Source of the DNA: an uncultured Treponema sp.
Lineage (GTDB): Bacteria > Spirochaetota > Spirochaetia > Treponematales > Treponemataceae
DNA: 64,000 bases
Reading direction: 5' to 3'
Assembly (NCBI GenBank): GCA_946410085.1
Contig: CAMJZA010000008.1
Location: 1-64,000 of the forward strand
Made by a program: the position numbers and the translations under genes. The notes beneath the pieces were generated by a model. That model did no database searches, was not told the origin of the DNA, and worked only from the letters and a program-made list of their open reading frames with translations. Shown here one piece after another: positions 26,736 to 35,179 of the stretch (positions are counted from its first letter, which is position 1; every line of letters starts with the position of its first letter).

Positions 26736-26764
26736 AGTATAAGGAGCAAAAGAGCATAAAGCAA
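26736..26764 (-). promoter_or_regulatory. sigma70 promoter upstream of the YbjN stub and Sel1 gene
   Basis: Minus strand TTGCTT (26764-26759), 17-base spacer, TATACT (26741-26736). The layout resembles the promoters at 25820 and 33280. Confidence 0.65.
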
Positions 26765-26781
26765 GTAAAACGCATAGCTTT

Positions 26782-27159
26782 TCACTCTGGTTCCGGTTCC
26801 TGGTGCACCTGTGCCCCGAATCCGACTTTCTTGCGTGCAATCAAGAATGTAAGAGCTGTCTTTATGGCTGCAATCAATGCAATAATGAAACTCCCTTGAA
26901 ACAGCATTCTTATGATGCTGATGCCGGCAATTGCCAGAATAATGATTAATGCCAGTTTTTTTCTTCCGATAAGAATCCAGAGGTACAATAAGGTTCCAAC
27001 CAAGCCGATGATACCATATATCACTGCGGCCTTTTGATATGCAGTGTTATATTGCGTGGCAGGTTTTGTTGCATATTCAATGCACATAAGCCATTCCGCA
27101 GCAATCATCAGGCAAAACCAGATTATTGCCCCAATACCCCATTTGTTGCTTTTTCTCAT
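26782..27159 (-). CDS. small integral membrane protein, function unknown
   Basis: 125 aa from the ATG at 27159 (GGAGGCAACT before it). Four predicted membrane helices are visible: WGIGAIIWFCLMIAAEWLM, AAVIYGIIGLVGTLLYLWIL, LALIIILAIAGISI, and IIALIAAIKTALTFLIA. The short basic/acidic tail ends HQEPEPE. I recognise no family. It is 100 bases downstream of the 676-aa ankyrin gene in the same direction, so it is probably the end of that operon. Confidence 0.7.
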   Translation of the reverse strand: MRKSNKWGIGAIIWFCLMIAAEWLMCIEYATKPATQYNTAYQKAAVIYGIIGLVGTLLYLWILIGRKKLALIIILAIAGISIIRMLFQGSFIIALIAAIKTALTFLIARKKVGFGAQVHQEPEPE

Positions 27160-27258
27160 AGTTGCCTCCAAATATTTGATGCTTTTTCATTCAAAGTTTC
27201 AAATGAGAACGATATATCATTTAGGACTGTTTTATATAACATCACTAATAAAATACGC

Positions 27259-29289
27259 TTACTGCTCTATATATCCTTTTCCGTGACATCTCATGCAGGA
27301 TAAATGCGTATGTATGGAACGGTCGGAACAATACGGGCATCGAGTATCGCTTTCGTGTATTTTACCATTATAAGCAGGTGGTGTATATTTTTGCCCCAGA
27401 CCTGTTCCGTTACAGAGCCGACATGTAACTTTTGTTTTTATTTTGGTATGACTGGGTGAATTATTGTTTACCTCGGTGCTGCTGTTGGAAGAGGAAGGTG
27501 ATGTATAATTTTGCGTATATGAGGGATTAGACAGTGCTGCTGTCGTATCAGGTGTTGTAAACACCTGTAAAAGGTTTGATAAAAGATCAAGACTTGATAT
27601 AAAAACATCTGCTAAACTGTTATCAGATGAAGTCTGAACTGTTTTATTGGATGCTAAAGCGGAAGAATGTGTCTTTTCTTCCGGTGAAACGGATAAGTTT
27701 CTGAGCAACTGAACGGTTTGGGAATTCTTGTTGCCAGATGCAAAATCAAGTGCTGTATGACCATATCGGTCTTTCGCATTTATATCTGCACCGGATTCAA
27801 TAAGTAACTTCGTAATTTCTATACTGCTTCGCTCTGCAGCTATCATCAACGCTGTACGACCTTCTCGGTCTTTTGCATTTACGTCTGCCCCAGCCTGTAT
27901 AAGCAACCTCGTGATTTCTATACGGCGATAACCTGTATAGAACTCTACAGCTTTCATCAAAGCCGTTCTGTCCAAATGATTCTTCATGTTTACATCTGCA
28001 CCAGCTTGTATGAGTAGATTGGCAACTTCTACATGATTTAAAAATGCAGCATGCATTAATGCGGTACCATATTCATCTTTTGCATTTACGTCAGCTCCCG
28101 CAAGTATAAGCAGTTTTGCAGCCTCCAAACGGTTTGGCAAAGCTGCAGCAATAATTAACGGAGTTTCGCCCTTGTCATTACGGCAATTTACATCGGCTCC
28201 TGAAACAATAAATCTGCTTAAATCAATGAGGTTGTTAGCATTCACCAGTTCATGTAGTGGATTTCTTAAAAAGGCAGCTGTCTTGGAAGAACCTTTCCTT
28301 TCTGCGATTCTAAGAGCGGTCAAACCATTTTTTTCTTTTGCATTTACATCAGCACCCATCTGCATAAGTCGCAGTGCAACTTCAGCAGAGTCATGTTCAG
28401 CTGCATACATTAGCGCCGTGTATCCTGGGTGAGTAGCATTATTTATCACTGCATTTACATCAGCTCCTGCTTCGATGAGCACCTGTGCGGCATCAGCAGA
28501 ATTATACTCAGAAGCATATATTAGTGCTGTATAACCAGTATTATTAGCAATATGTATGTCAGCATCTGCATTTATCAGCACTTGCATGGCATTGACAGAG
28601 TTGCGACTGGAAGCATCCATTAATGCTGTTATTCCATATTTATTAGTTTCATTAACTTTAGCGCCGGCATCTATGAGGATTTGAGCAACCTCAGCAGCAT
28701 TATCCCTGCACGCATTCATGAGTATAGTATTCCCATATTCATCAGTTTCCTCAATATTGGCGCCAGCATCTATGAGTACCTGTGCGACCCCTGGAGCATT
28801 AAGAATTACAGTTTCCCATAATGCTGTATAATTATATTTGTCTTTTGTGTTTATATCTGCTCCTGCATCTATAAGGAGTTTTGCAATTTTCTTATTATCT
28901 TTGGATACAGTTTTTTCAAGGGGTGTATAACCATTGTTGTTCTTTATGTTTATGTTGGCTCCTGCTTTTATAAGGATTTGAGCAATTTCAGTGCGGTCCT
29001 TATATTCATTTGCAGCAAAATGAAGTGCTGTTTCTCCATTTTTGTTCCTAGCATTCACATCTGCCCCAGCATCTATCAAAATTTGAGCTGCTTCCGTATA
29101 ACCGAATAACGCTGCGTCAATAAGCGCAGTGTTTCCGTTGCTGTCTTTTTTGTTCAGATTTGTACCGGTTGCTATGAGCCTGCGCAACTCGGAAGTATCT
29201 TTCAGTGCTTCATGTAGCTTTGGCTTTGCCTCAACAAAGCAAAGCGTGATGATAGCAATACAGAAAGTTGAAATTATTTTTTTTAACAT
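27259..29289 (-). CDS. exported long ankyrin-repeat protein with C-terminal CxxCxGxG zinc-finger tail
   Basis: 676 aa; AAGGAAAACTGCT precedes the ATG. A signal peptide spans residues 1-21. About 15 ankyrin repeats (consensus GYTALIYASEYNSADAAQVL, then IDAGADVN) run from residue 25 to about 545, in two blocks separated near residue 340 by a fresh start (NPLHELVNANNLIDLSRFI). A Ser/Thr/Asn-rich linker follows. The last 55 residues carry CRLCNGTG, CPYCSD and CMRCHGKG and end GYIEQ; this tail is nearly identical to that of the protein at 23615-24817. The repeats are close to each other, suggesting recent internal duplication. It lies in the operon behind the MotA-like paralogue B. Confidence 0.9.
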   Translation of the reverse strand: MLKKIISTFCIAIITLCFVEAKPKLHEALKDTSELRRLIATGTNLNKKDSNGNTALIDAALFGYTEAAQILIDAGADVNARNKNGETALHFAANEYKDRTEIAQILIKAGANINIKNNNGYTPLEKTVSKDNKKIAKLLIDAGADINTKDKYNYTALWETVILNAPGVAQVLIDAGANIEETDEYGNTILMNACRDNAAEVAQILIDAGAKVNETNKYGITALMDASSRNSVNAMQVLINADADIHIANNTGYTALIYASEYNSADAAQVLIEAGADVNAVINNATHPGYTALMYAAEHDSAEVALRLMQMGADVNAKEKNGLTALRIAERKGSSKTAAFLRNPLHELVNANNLIDLSRFIVSGADVNCRNDKGETPLIIAAALPNRLEAAKLLILAGADVNAKDEYGTALMHAAFLNHVEVANLLIQAGADVNMKNHLDRTALMKAVEFYTGYRRIEITRLLIQAGADVNAKDREGRTALMIAAERSSIEITKLLIESGADINAKDRYGHTALDFASGNKNSQTVQLLRNLSVSPEEKTHSSALASNKTVQTSSDNSLADVFISSLDLLSNLLQVFTTPDTTAALSNPSYTQNYTSPSSSNSSTEVNNNSPSHTKIKTKVTCRLCNGTGLGQKYTPPAYNGKIHESDTRCPYCSDRSIHTHLSCMRCHGKGYIEQ

Positions 29290-29305
29290 AGCAGTTTTCC
29301 TTCGT

Positions 29306-30070
29306 TTAATAGTCTATATATCCCGAACCATTACAGATATAACATCGCTTGTGGGTGTGAGAGTTTACAATGCTTTTGCAAATGTCACAATATGACTTTG
29401 ATGCTATTCCATCATATGCAGGAGCTTCTATATAATCATATCGAAGATATCCAGTTCCATTACAGGAGGAACAGATTTTATGTTCCTTGATGCGGGAAGG
29501 AGAGCTGGCAGAATTGCCATACGTTGAATATCCATACGGGTTTCCCAATACATCGTCATATAAATAATGATCCAACAATGTGTCGTCATAACTGTATGGG
29601 TTTCCATAAGGGTTTTTATACATATCAGTTGGTCTGGAATTGTTAGAATTGCCACTGGTAGATGCAGGTTCAATCCAGTAAAAACCACCATACTGGTCAC
29701 AAGTTTTTCCTGGTTTTTTTACGACCGCAGCGACGTTTAGAATTCTATTTTCTCCTTCTATTTTTATAGAAACAGAATAAACCTCCTTTGCTGCGCATTT
29801 ATACTCATTCAGCGCAGCCCAAAAAAGAAAATCCTCCTGTTTTGATAGCTTGGTGCAGTATCCAACAATATTATATCCTTTTTCACGCAAGAATCTTTCA
29901 TAGCCGACTAAATAATCAGAAGGATTTATATCTTTAGTTGTTCCAACGTAGAATGCCATAGCACTACCACTGTAACCATTCTTGGTGTCCGAATAGTATT
30001 TGTAACCTTCCGCTTGCAATAAGACGGTTACGGACATTATTACCGAGAAAACAAGAAGCCTTTTTTTCAT
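29306..30070 (-). CDS. exported protein with Tyr/Asn-rich linker and C-terminal CxxCxGxG zinc-finger tail
   Basis: 254 aa from the ATG at 30070 (GGAGGTACCCT before it), overlapping the upstream stop by four bases. A signal peptide spans residues 1-20. Residues 21-135 form a compact domain of unknown family (DYLVGYERFLREKGYNIVGY). A Tyr/Asn/Gly-rich stretch (NPYGNPYSYDD, LGNPYGYS) follows. The last 60 residues carry CSSCNGTG, CDICKS and CYICNGSG and end in GYIDY, a diverged version of the ankyrin proteins' tail. It sits between the MotA-like paralogue and the ankyrin gene, the same position the ankyrin gene has in the other operon. Confidence 0.8.
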   Translation of the reverse strand: MKKRLLVFSVIMSVTVLLQAEGYKYYSDTKNGYSGSAMAFYVGTTKDINPSDYLVGYERFLREKGYNIVGYCTKLSKQEDFLFWAALNEYKCAAKEVYSVSIKIEGENRILNVAAVVKKPGKTCDQYGGFYWIEPASTSGNSNNSRPTDMYKNPYGNPYSYDDTLLDHYLYDDVLGNPYGYSTYGNSASSPSRIKEHKICSSCNGTGYLRYDYIEAPAYDGIASKSYCDICKSIVNSHTHKRCYICNGSGYIDY

Positions 30071-31032
30071 AGGGTACCTCCATAGCACCTGAAATCAATC
30101 AGTTTTTTGATCCTGCAGCGCAGGGGAAACAGGAACAGGACAGAAAGGAATGTCAATCCGATTAAAACAACAGGAATTGAAAGTAAGAAAGGAAGTTCTT
30201 CCCCTCTTTCAAGGGTTCCCAGTGTTATGAGCGAAATTAGAACTGCAGCGCAAAAGCTTAAAGCAAGCCGTGTGGCTATTACAAAATTCACGGCATGTGC
30301 ATAGTCCTCAAGCTGTTTGCGCGTATCATTGCATGAAGTTCCACATCCAATACTAAGAGCTTTGAAATAGGTTTTAAGCAATTTTCCTGCAAGCAGAAGA
30401 ATATATGATGCTCCATACAGGAAAAGCAACATAAAAGGAATAAGCTTTACAAGGGTAGCAGGATAATCGCTCAGCAGAAAGATATCGTCAATGGATAAGG
30501 CAAGGAAAAGCAATGGAATTCCTATAGCAAAAACAAGGTAAGGCTTTCCCGGCAACTTAGACATCGTAACGTTCTCATCGGACGGCGATCCCCCGAAAGC
30601 AGACAGCTTTTTTCGCAGCACAGATTTCGCTGAAAGTAGAATTATAAGCATCTCCCCTGCATATAAAATGGACACAAGTCCAAGTGCAAGTATAGGTCCC
30701 ATCCTGTATTTCCCTTCCCATAGCAAAAGTATCAGCGCAATGCAGAGGAATACCATCATGAAACAGGCACAGAGAACAGACTGAATGACGAGGGAAATCG
30801 CACTTATTGACCTGGCAAGCTGCAGGGGGAGGAAAGATTTCTTTGACACAGCCATTCTTATTCCCTTCAAAAAATCCATTGCAGAATCAGAACCAATAAG
30901 GACAGTGAAAGTCGTTATGAGCATAACGAAGAAACTGGGAATATCAATAGTCCAGAGTATATTACCGCCTTTGACTAATGGTGCAATACAATGAGCAATG
31001 AGAATAAAACCTATGGAAATGATAAATGTCAT
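30067..31032 (-). CDS. multi-spanning membrane protein, MotA/TolQ/ExbB-like (paralogue B)
   Basis: 321 aa, same length as and collinear with the protein at 24814-25779. Conserved segments include TIDIPSFFVMLI, RSISAISLVIQS and YRMGPILALGLVSILYAGEM. The C-terminal GCGTSC / GCRTSC loop differs only slightly. The start has GGAGAGG before it and overlaps the upstream TPR gene stop by four bases; its own stop overlaps the zinc-tail gene by four bases. Tight coupling suggests the three products are made in a fixed ratio and work together at the inner membrane. The same caution on the MotA assignment applies. Confidence 0.6.
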   Translation of the reverse strand: MTFIISIGFILIAHCIAPLVKGGNILWTIDIPSFFVMLITTFTVLIGSDSAMDFLKGIRMAVSKKSFLPLQLARSISAISLVIQSVLCACFMMVFLCIALILLLWEGKYRMGPILALGLVSILYAGEMLIILLSAKSVLRKKLSAFGGSPSDENVTMSKLPGKPYLVFAIGIPLLFLALSIDDIFLLSDYPATLVKLIPFMLLFLYGASYILLLAGKLLKTYFKALSIGCGTSCNDTRKQLEDYAHAVNFVIATRLALSFCAAVLISLITLGTLERGEELPFLLSIPVVLIGLTFLSVLFLFPLRCRIKKLIDFRCYGGTL

Positions 31033-31937
31033 ACTTGTTCCTCTCCTGAAGATAATGAGTTGAGTAGCTTCGCTGCTTTTTCATGATATTCTGATGCTTT
31101 CCGTTGATTCCACATAGCTTCGTAGACATCTGCAATTCTATCGTACAATTCTGCTGTTCTTCTAAGGTCGTATGCAGCCTTAAATATTTCAAGGGCTTTT
31201 TCATAGCAGACTATTGTTTTCCTGCGGGTACCTTTGGCAAACAAGGCGGTTCCAACATTAATGTACGATTCGGCAACAGCAGGATGCTGCTCTCCGAAAA
31301 CTTTAAGCCGTATCTCGAGCGCCTTTTCATAATTTACAAGCGCCTTTTTATATTCATCCATGTGCATTAAAATACTTCCGATATTGCTATACGAAGTAGC
31401 AACGTCTGGATGGTCATCTCCATTTAATGCTTTTTTTATCGCTAGTACCTTCTCATTGCAGGAAATGGCTGGCTTATAATCACACTCGTTGAAATATAGA
31501 TATCCCATTTGGCTGTATAAACTTGCCACATCAGGATGATTCTCTCCATGTTCTGACTTACATTCTTCAATATCTTTTTCCAACTTCATCAGTGCTTTGT
31601 CATAGCTTTCGGAATCACGAGAAGACGCTTTTCTTATTCGCCGTTCCTTGTAAGCCATCTTCTTTCCCCAAAAATGATTGAAGCAAAAACTGATCGCGAA
31701 GCCGAAAAAGAGAAATACCAACAGGCCGATAACCATCAGTACAGAACCAATGATTGAAAAAATATGTGGTCCACCATCAAACTCTCCATAGCGATAAATA
31801 GATCCACCGGAAAAAATCAATACAAAACTGGGTAAAACCCCAATCAAAAAAGAAATGCTTGGTCTATTTAAAATTTTACTAACCTTTGTTGTTTTGGGAG
31901 CATCCTGATATGATTTGTATGTGTAAAAGACCTTCAT
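31029..31937 (-). CDS. membrane-anchored TPR protein
   Basis: 302 aa. Two membrane helices lie near residues 28-46 and 58-82. After a basic stop-transfer segment (KKMAYKERRIRK) come about four TPRs of the kinesin-light-chain type (HPDVASLYSQMGYLYFNECD, HPAVAESYINVGTALFA). Without a signal peptidase site, both helices probably stay in the inner membrane with the TPRs in the cytoplasm. It is coupled by ATGA overlap to the MotA-like gene, so a role as its cytoplasmic partner is plausible. Confidence 0.82.
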   Translation of the reverse strand: MKVFYTYKSYQDAPKTTKVSKILNRPSISFLIGVLPSFVLIFSGGSIYRYGEFDGGPHIFSIIGSVLMVIGLLVFLFFGFAISFCFNHFWGKKMAYKERRIRKASSRDSESYDKALMKLEKDIEECKSEHGENHPDVASLYSQMGYLYFNECDYKPAISCNEKVLAIKKALNGDDHPDVATSYSNIGSILMHMDEYKKALVNYEKALEIRLKVFGEQHPAVAESYINVGTALFAKGTRRKTIVCYEKALEIFKAAYDLRRTAELYDRIADVYEAMWNQRKASEYHEKAAKLLNSLSSGEEQV

Positions 31938-31963
31938 AAATCTGCCGGAACCTCTCTTTTTGA

Positions 31964-32035
31964 CTATTGTTTAGCTGATGTAATTACCGTCACGATCGTA
32001 ATAAAGAGAAAGATTGCAGTGCTGATATGTATCAT
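31964..32035 (-). CDS. 23-aa hydrophobic peptide with strong ribosome binding site
   Basis: The ATG at 32035 follows AGGAGGAATTGC, a perfect Shine-Dalgarno at ideal spacing. The peptide MIHISTAIFLFITIVTVIT ends SAKQ: a single membrane helix with a polar C-terminus. It lies in the operon between the exported repeat protein and the TPR membrane protein. Its size and form resemble membrane-complex accessory peptides or type I toxins. No antisense RNA promoter is evident. Confidence 0.6.
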   Translation of the reverse strand: MIHISTAIFLFITIVTVITSAKQ

Positions 32036-32074
32036 GCAATTCCTCCTATGGAATGCTTTGGAAACTCAGAATCA

Positions 32075-32764
32075 TTACCTTGAATGCAGATAATTATCGT
32101 ATTGATTCGCCGCTTTTTCTGCATCAGCCTTATGCTGGCGTGCCCATCTGTAGCTGTCCATATTACCGCTCGCATATGCCTGTTCTGCCTGACTTTCCCA
32201 ATATGCGGCATCATTTTTCGCATCCCTCTTTTTCTGCATCCAGAGTTCCTGATAGCCGCTGGAACTGGATGAATTGGAATAGCTGCCAGTACCATAGCCA
32301 TAGCTTGGGACAGAGCTATAGCTGGGGCTACTGTAATATGAAGATCCCGAATACTTTCCTTTATAAGCATCATCGAGAATCTTGTCTATGTCATAGCTGG
32401 GAGTGCTGTGATATGAAGATCCCGAATACTTCCCTTTATCAGCATCATCAAGAATCTTGTTTAAGTCATTGATTATCGTCTCAGTTTTTTTTCTGGAATC
32501 TTCAAGAATCTTTGATGATTGTTTATCAAATTCCTTGTAAACCCGTAAAAGATCCGGATCTGTAGGAATTGCATCATAGTTTCCGTTGATATAGTTATTC
32601 TCTATCTTGGATACCTCGTCCAGGGCTTTTGCCATACTGTCAAACCAGACCCAATCATCATCGTACATCCCGTAATAGTTTGAGCCATACGATTGAGCTC
32701 CTGCAAATGACATGGCAGCGAAAACAATGCATGCAATGACCGGGATTTTCTTTATGCAATTCAT
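32075..32764 (-). CDS. exported Ser/Tyr-rich repeat protein, function unknown
   Basis: 229 aa from the ATG at 32764 (GCAGGAGATCGT before it). A signal peptide ends SFAGA near residue 22. Residues 95-145 contain a 25-residue duplication (KILDDADKGKYSGSSYHS and KILDDAYKGKYSGSSYYS) encoded by a 75-bp tandem repeat, followed by a Ser/Tyr/Gly-rich stretch. The C-terminal 60 residues are helical and charged (MQKKRDAKNDAAYWESQAEQ). No family recognised. Second gene of the operon that starts at 33242. Confidence 0.72.
   Translation of the reverse strand: MNCIKKIPVIACIVFAAMSFAGAQSYGSNYYGMYDDDWVWFDSMAKALDEVSKIENNYINGNYDAIPTDPDLLRVYKEFDKQSSKILEDSRKKTETIINDLNKILDDADKGKYSGSSYHSTPSYDIDKILDDAYKGKYSGSSYYSSPSYSSVPSYGYGTGSYSNSSSSSGYQELWMQKKRDAKNDAAYWESQAEQAYASGNMDSYRWARQHKADAEKAANQYDNYLHSR
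32333..32470. repeat. 75-bp coding tandem duplication
   Basis: AAGATCCCGAATACTT recurs at 32341 and 32416 with matching flanks (TTTATNAGCATCATC and AGAATCTTGT), a period of 75 bp or 25 codons. Confidence 0.85.
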
Positions 32765-32780
32765 ACGATCTCCTGCTCTT

Positions 32781-33242
32781 CTAGAGAACATCTTCTTCCA
32801 GCAGATAATCATTAAATGACTTGGCAATTCCAAAAATCAACTCTAAAGTTCTATTGAAGTTCTCTGAATCTACGCCCCCGTCAAAACAGAGGTAATAGTC
32901 AAGATAAATGAGTTTATCCCGTTTATAGGCAATCAAAAAGATTTTATCGGCGTTCCACTTATTCAGCAGACGGGCCATACGGTTCTCCGAGACTTGTTTT
33001 TCAACTGTCCATGTCGTAAAAAAATTCAACAGCTTCCGATTTTCATCGATTGTGATGTAGACATATATACCTTCGTTTTGTATACATAGATCTCCATCTT
33101 TATCTACAACCGCAAGGGAGGCATAATTGTTATTCAACATATTTTTCAAGGCTTGGGCCGTAACTGATGATGATTTTAAATTCTCGGCAAAGGAATACAC
33201 TGATACTAAGGCAAGCAAGCAGATCAGTAGTTTATTTTTCAT
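32781..33242 (-). CDS. exported YbjN-like protein (paralogue 2)
   Basis: 153 aa from the ATG at 33242 (GGAGGTTTGT before it). A signal peptide spans residues 1-19 (LLICLLALVSVYSFA). The body parallels the protein at 19327-19794: LKNMLNNNYASLAV, RLLNKWNADKIFLIAY, YYLCFDGGVDSENFNRTLEL, then IFGIAKSF. First gene of the operon with MotA-like paralogue B, behind a near-consensus promoter. As the first product it may be a soluble periplasmic partner of the later membrane and zinc-tail proteins. Confidence 0.78.
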   Translation of the reverse strand: MKNKLLICLLALVSVYSFAENLKSSSVTAQALKNMLNNNYASLAVVDKDGDLCIQNEGIYVYITIDENRKLLNFFTTWTVEKQVSENRMARLLNKWNADKIFLIAYKRDKLIYLDYYLCFDGGVDSENFNRTLELIFGIAKSFNDYLLEEDVL

Positions 33243-33279
33243 ACAAACCTCCGAATAGTCTTTAAGACCATCTTTCGAA

Positions 33280-33308
33280 ATTATAAGGGCTGAAAAGCCA
33301 TAAGTCAA
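33280..33308 (-). promoter_or_regulatory. sigma70 promoter of the YbjN / MotA-like B / ankyrin operon
   Basis: Minus strand TTGACT (33308-33303), 17-base spacer, TATAAT (33285-33280). The spacer has the dyad GGCTTTTCAGCC. Confidence 0.8.
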
Positions 33309-33523
33309 GTAAAAATAACCAAGAAGTTCACTTTTGAAGCACAATAAGGTTTTTTCCACATTAGGAGGGACTGAATCCTGTAAACCTGAAACTGCTTATT
33401 ACAGTCTGTTGGCCCATTATAACAAAGGTGTACGTTCTATAAGGGCATAAAAAACAGAGAATATAGGCTATACTCCTATCTGCATAATAATGAAGCAATT
33501 TTGGGATGCGTTGAACAAAAATT

Positions 33524-33832
33524 ATGGACGAATGTTTTTTTTCTGACAGACTGCGAGCTTTACGAAACGAAAGGAATATTTCGGCCAGAGAAATGAGCCT
33601 TGCACTTGGTCAAAATGATACCTACATTAACAAGATTGAAACGGGGCAAAGGTCTGTTTCATTGTCGGGATTCTTCAGAATCTGTGATTATCTGAAAATA
33701 TCACCGGCTGATTTTTTTAATCTGGAAGTTCAAAATACAACTTATGATGCTAAGCTCATGGAGCAGTTTAAGAAGCTGTCCCCGACGCAGGCAAAGCACA
33801 TCCTGTTTGTGATTAATGAAATGATCCGATAA
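33524..33832 (+). CDS. small XRE-family DNA-binding protein
   Basis: 102 aa. Residues 6-65 are an HTH_3 domain (LRALRNERNISAREMSLALG, then NDTYINKIETGQ), followed by a short helical C-terminus (LSPTQAKHILFVINEMI). No ribosome binding site is seen before the ATG. TATACT at 33469-33474 is a possible -10, but its -35 is poor. It is the only plus-strand gene in the 20-35 kb island and is divergent from the YbjN/MotA-like operon, so it is a candidate regulator of it. Confidence 0.82.
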   Translation: MDECFFSDRLRALRNERNISAREMSLALGQNDTYINKIETGQRSVSLSGFFRICDYLKISPADFFNLEVQNTTYDAKLMEQFKKLSPTQAKHILFVINEMIR

Positions 33833-33856
33833 CGACAGCTGCATTCGGCATAGCGG

Positions 33857-35173
33857 TCATTGCTCTTCCGGTTCGGTTCCACTGTATACCTGTTCAATTA
33901 TGCTTCCGTCTTCCAAAAACTGTACGGAACGGATTTTTTTCTCATTCTCCCAAAACTCCTCTGAACGGATCTTCCCGGACGCTGTACGGATAATGCGGTG
34001 TATTACAAATCCTCCCGCATAGAATTCCTCCGTAATATCACCTTCTGAGGGATAAGATATGGAATGGACCATTTGCTCATTCTCATAGGCTGTCACCGAC
34101 ATATTTCCCATACCGTCAGATAAACACGCAAGAGTCATCTGCTCATCCCTATAAAAGGCTTCCCAGTGGCGGCCGCCGAAATACGTGTATTCCTCATGCA
34201 CCAGTTTTCCGTCATCATACAGAAGCTCTCCCTTCTTCCAGTCCCAGTCATCATAGTAGCGGAGTTCCCGGATCTTTGTTTCTGCTTCAAACTCACTGCA
34301 ATTCTCATTTATAACCGTACCGTTCCAGTCATACCAGATTTCGTAAACAGGATCATCACCGGAAAAGAAAAGCTCTACTTTACTCGGGTAAGAATCTTCC
34401 AGAGTCTGTTCAAAATGCCGGAGTCTGCCCTCCCAGGTCCAATCCCCCTCCTTTGTGCCGTCCGAGGCATACCAGATTTTTCGAACAAGTTCCCCGCCCT
34501 GATACCAGCCTTCTGTCCTGCGGCCACAGGAATAAAATACATGTACGTCATGTACGAGCACATCTCCGTCATACTCCAGGATCTGCTCTTGTGTTTTCAT
34601 TCCTTCGTCACTGTACCAGACATGATGAACTCCTGCGGAATCCATGAAAACGGCATCGGACGGCTTCTGCCTGTTTTTTGCGCCTGATACGGCATCATTC
34701 GGATCAGCAACGGTGAGCAGCTTTTCTTCATGCAGATACTTCTCGAATTCAGTTGCAACTGCAAAAATCCAGTCCAAGGTCCTGTTAAAGTTCCCGTCCT
34801 GTATGCCTGCATCAAAACAAAGGTAATACGCAAGTCTGACAGAGTTACCGCTGCTGTATGCCGTCATGAATATTTTATCCCCGTTCCAGTCATTCAGGAG
34901 CCGGTGCAGATGCTCCTTGGGGATTCCATCTGCGATATCCCATGCAGTCTGGAATTCAAGCATATTCCGCTCTTCTTCAACAAGAACATACACTTTGAGT
35001 CCTGATTTTAGAATGCACAGATTCCCGTTCTCATCGATAGCCGCCGAAAAGGTGTACTCATCGCTCAGCATGGGGCGCAGGGAATAAACCGACACGGAAG
35101 CAGCTGACAGTTCGAGGGCACACAGATGCACTGAGACAAGGATAAGGAAGCAGACAAGCAGCAACTTTTTCAC
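33857..35173 (-). CDS. exported YbjN-like domain fused to MORN-like repeats
   Basis: 438 aa from a GTG at 35173; the frame is open upstream, but GTG AAA AAG begins a clear signal peptide (residues 1-20). Residues 25-155 are a YbjN-like domain (RLLNDWNGDKIFMTAY, YYLCFDAGIQDGNFNRTLDW) like the proteins at 19327 and 32781. From about 185 on come YwqK/MORN-like beta repeats: HHVWYSDEGMK, VRKIWYASDGTKEGDW, YEIWYDWNGTVINE, RSEEFWENEKKIRS. The protein is probably surface or periplasmic. It is transcribed alone, and the GTG lies six bases after TATAAT, so the mRNA is probably leaderless. Confidence 0.78.
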   Translation of the reverse strand: MKKLLLVCFLILVSVHLCALELSAASVSVYSLRPMLSDEYTFSAAIDENGNLCILKSGLKVYVLVEEERNMLEFQTAWDIADGIPKEHLHRLLNDWNGDKIFMTAYSSGNSVRLAYYLCFDAGIQDGNFNRTLDWIFAVATEFEKYLHEEKLLTVADPNDAVSGAKNRQKPSDAVFMDSAGVHHVWYSDEGMKTQEQILEYDGDVLVHDVHVFYSCGRRTEGWYQGGELVRKIWYASDGTKEGDWTWEGRLRHFEQTLEDSYPSKVELFFSGDDPVYEIWYDWNGTVINENCSEFEAETKIRELRYYDDWDWKKGELLYDDGKLVHEEYTYFGGRHWEAFYRDEQMTLACLSDGMGNMSVTAYENEQMVHSISYPSEGDITEEFYAGGFVIHRIIRTASGKIRSEEFWENEKKIRSVQFLEDGSIIEQVYSGTEPEEQ

Positions 35174-35179
35174 AATACG

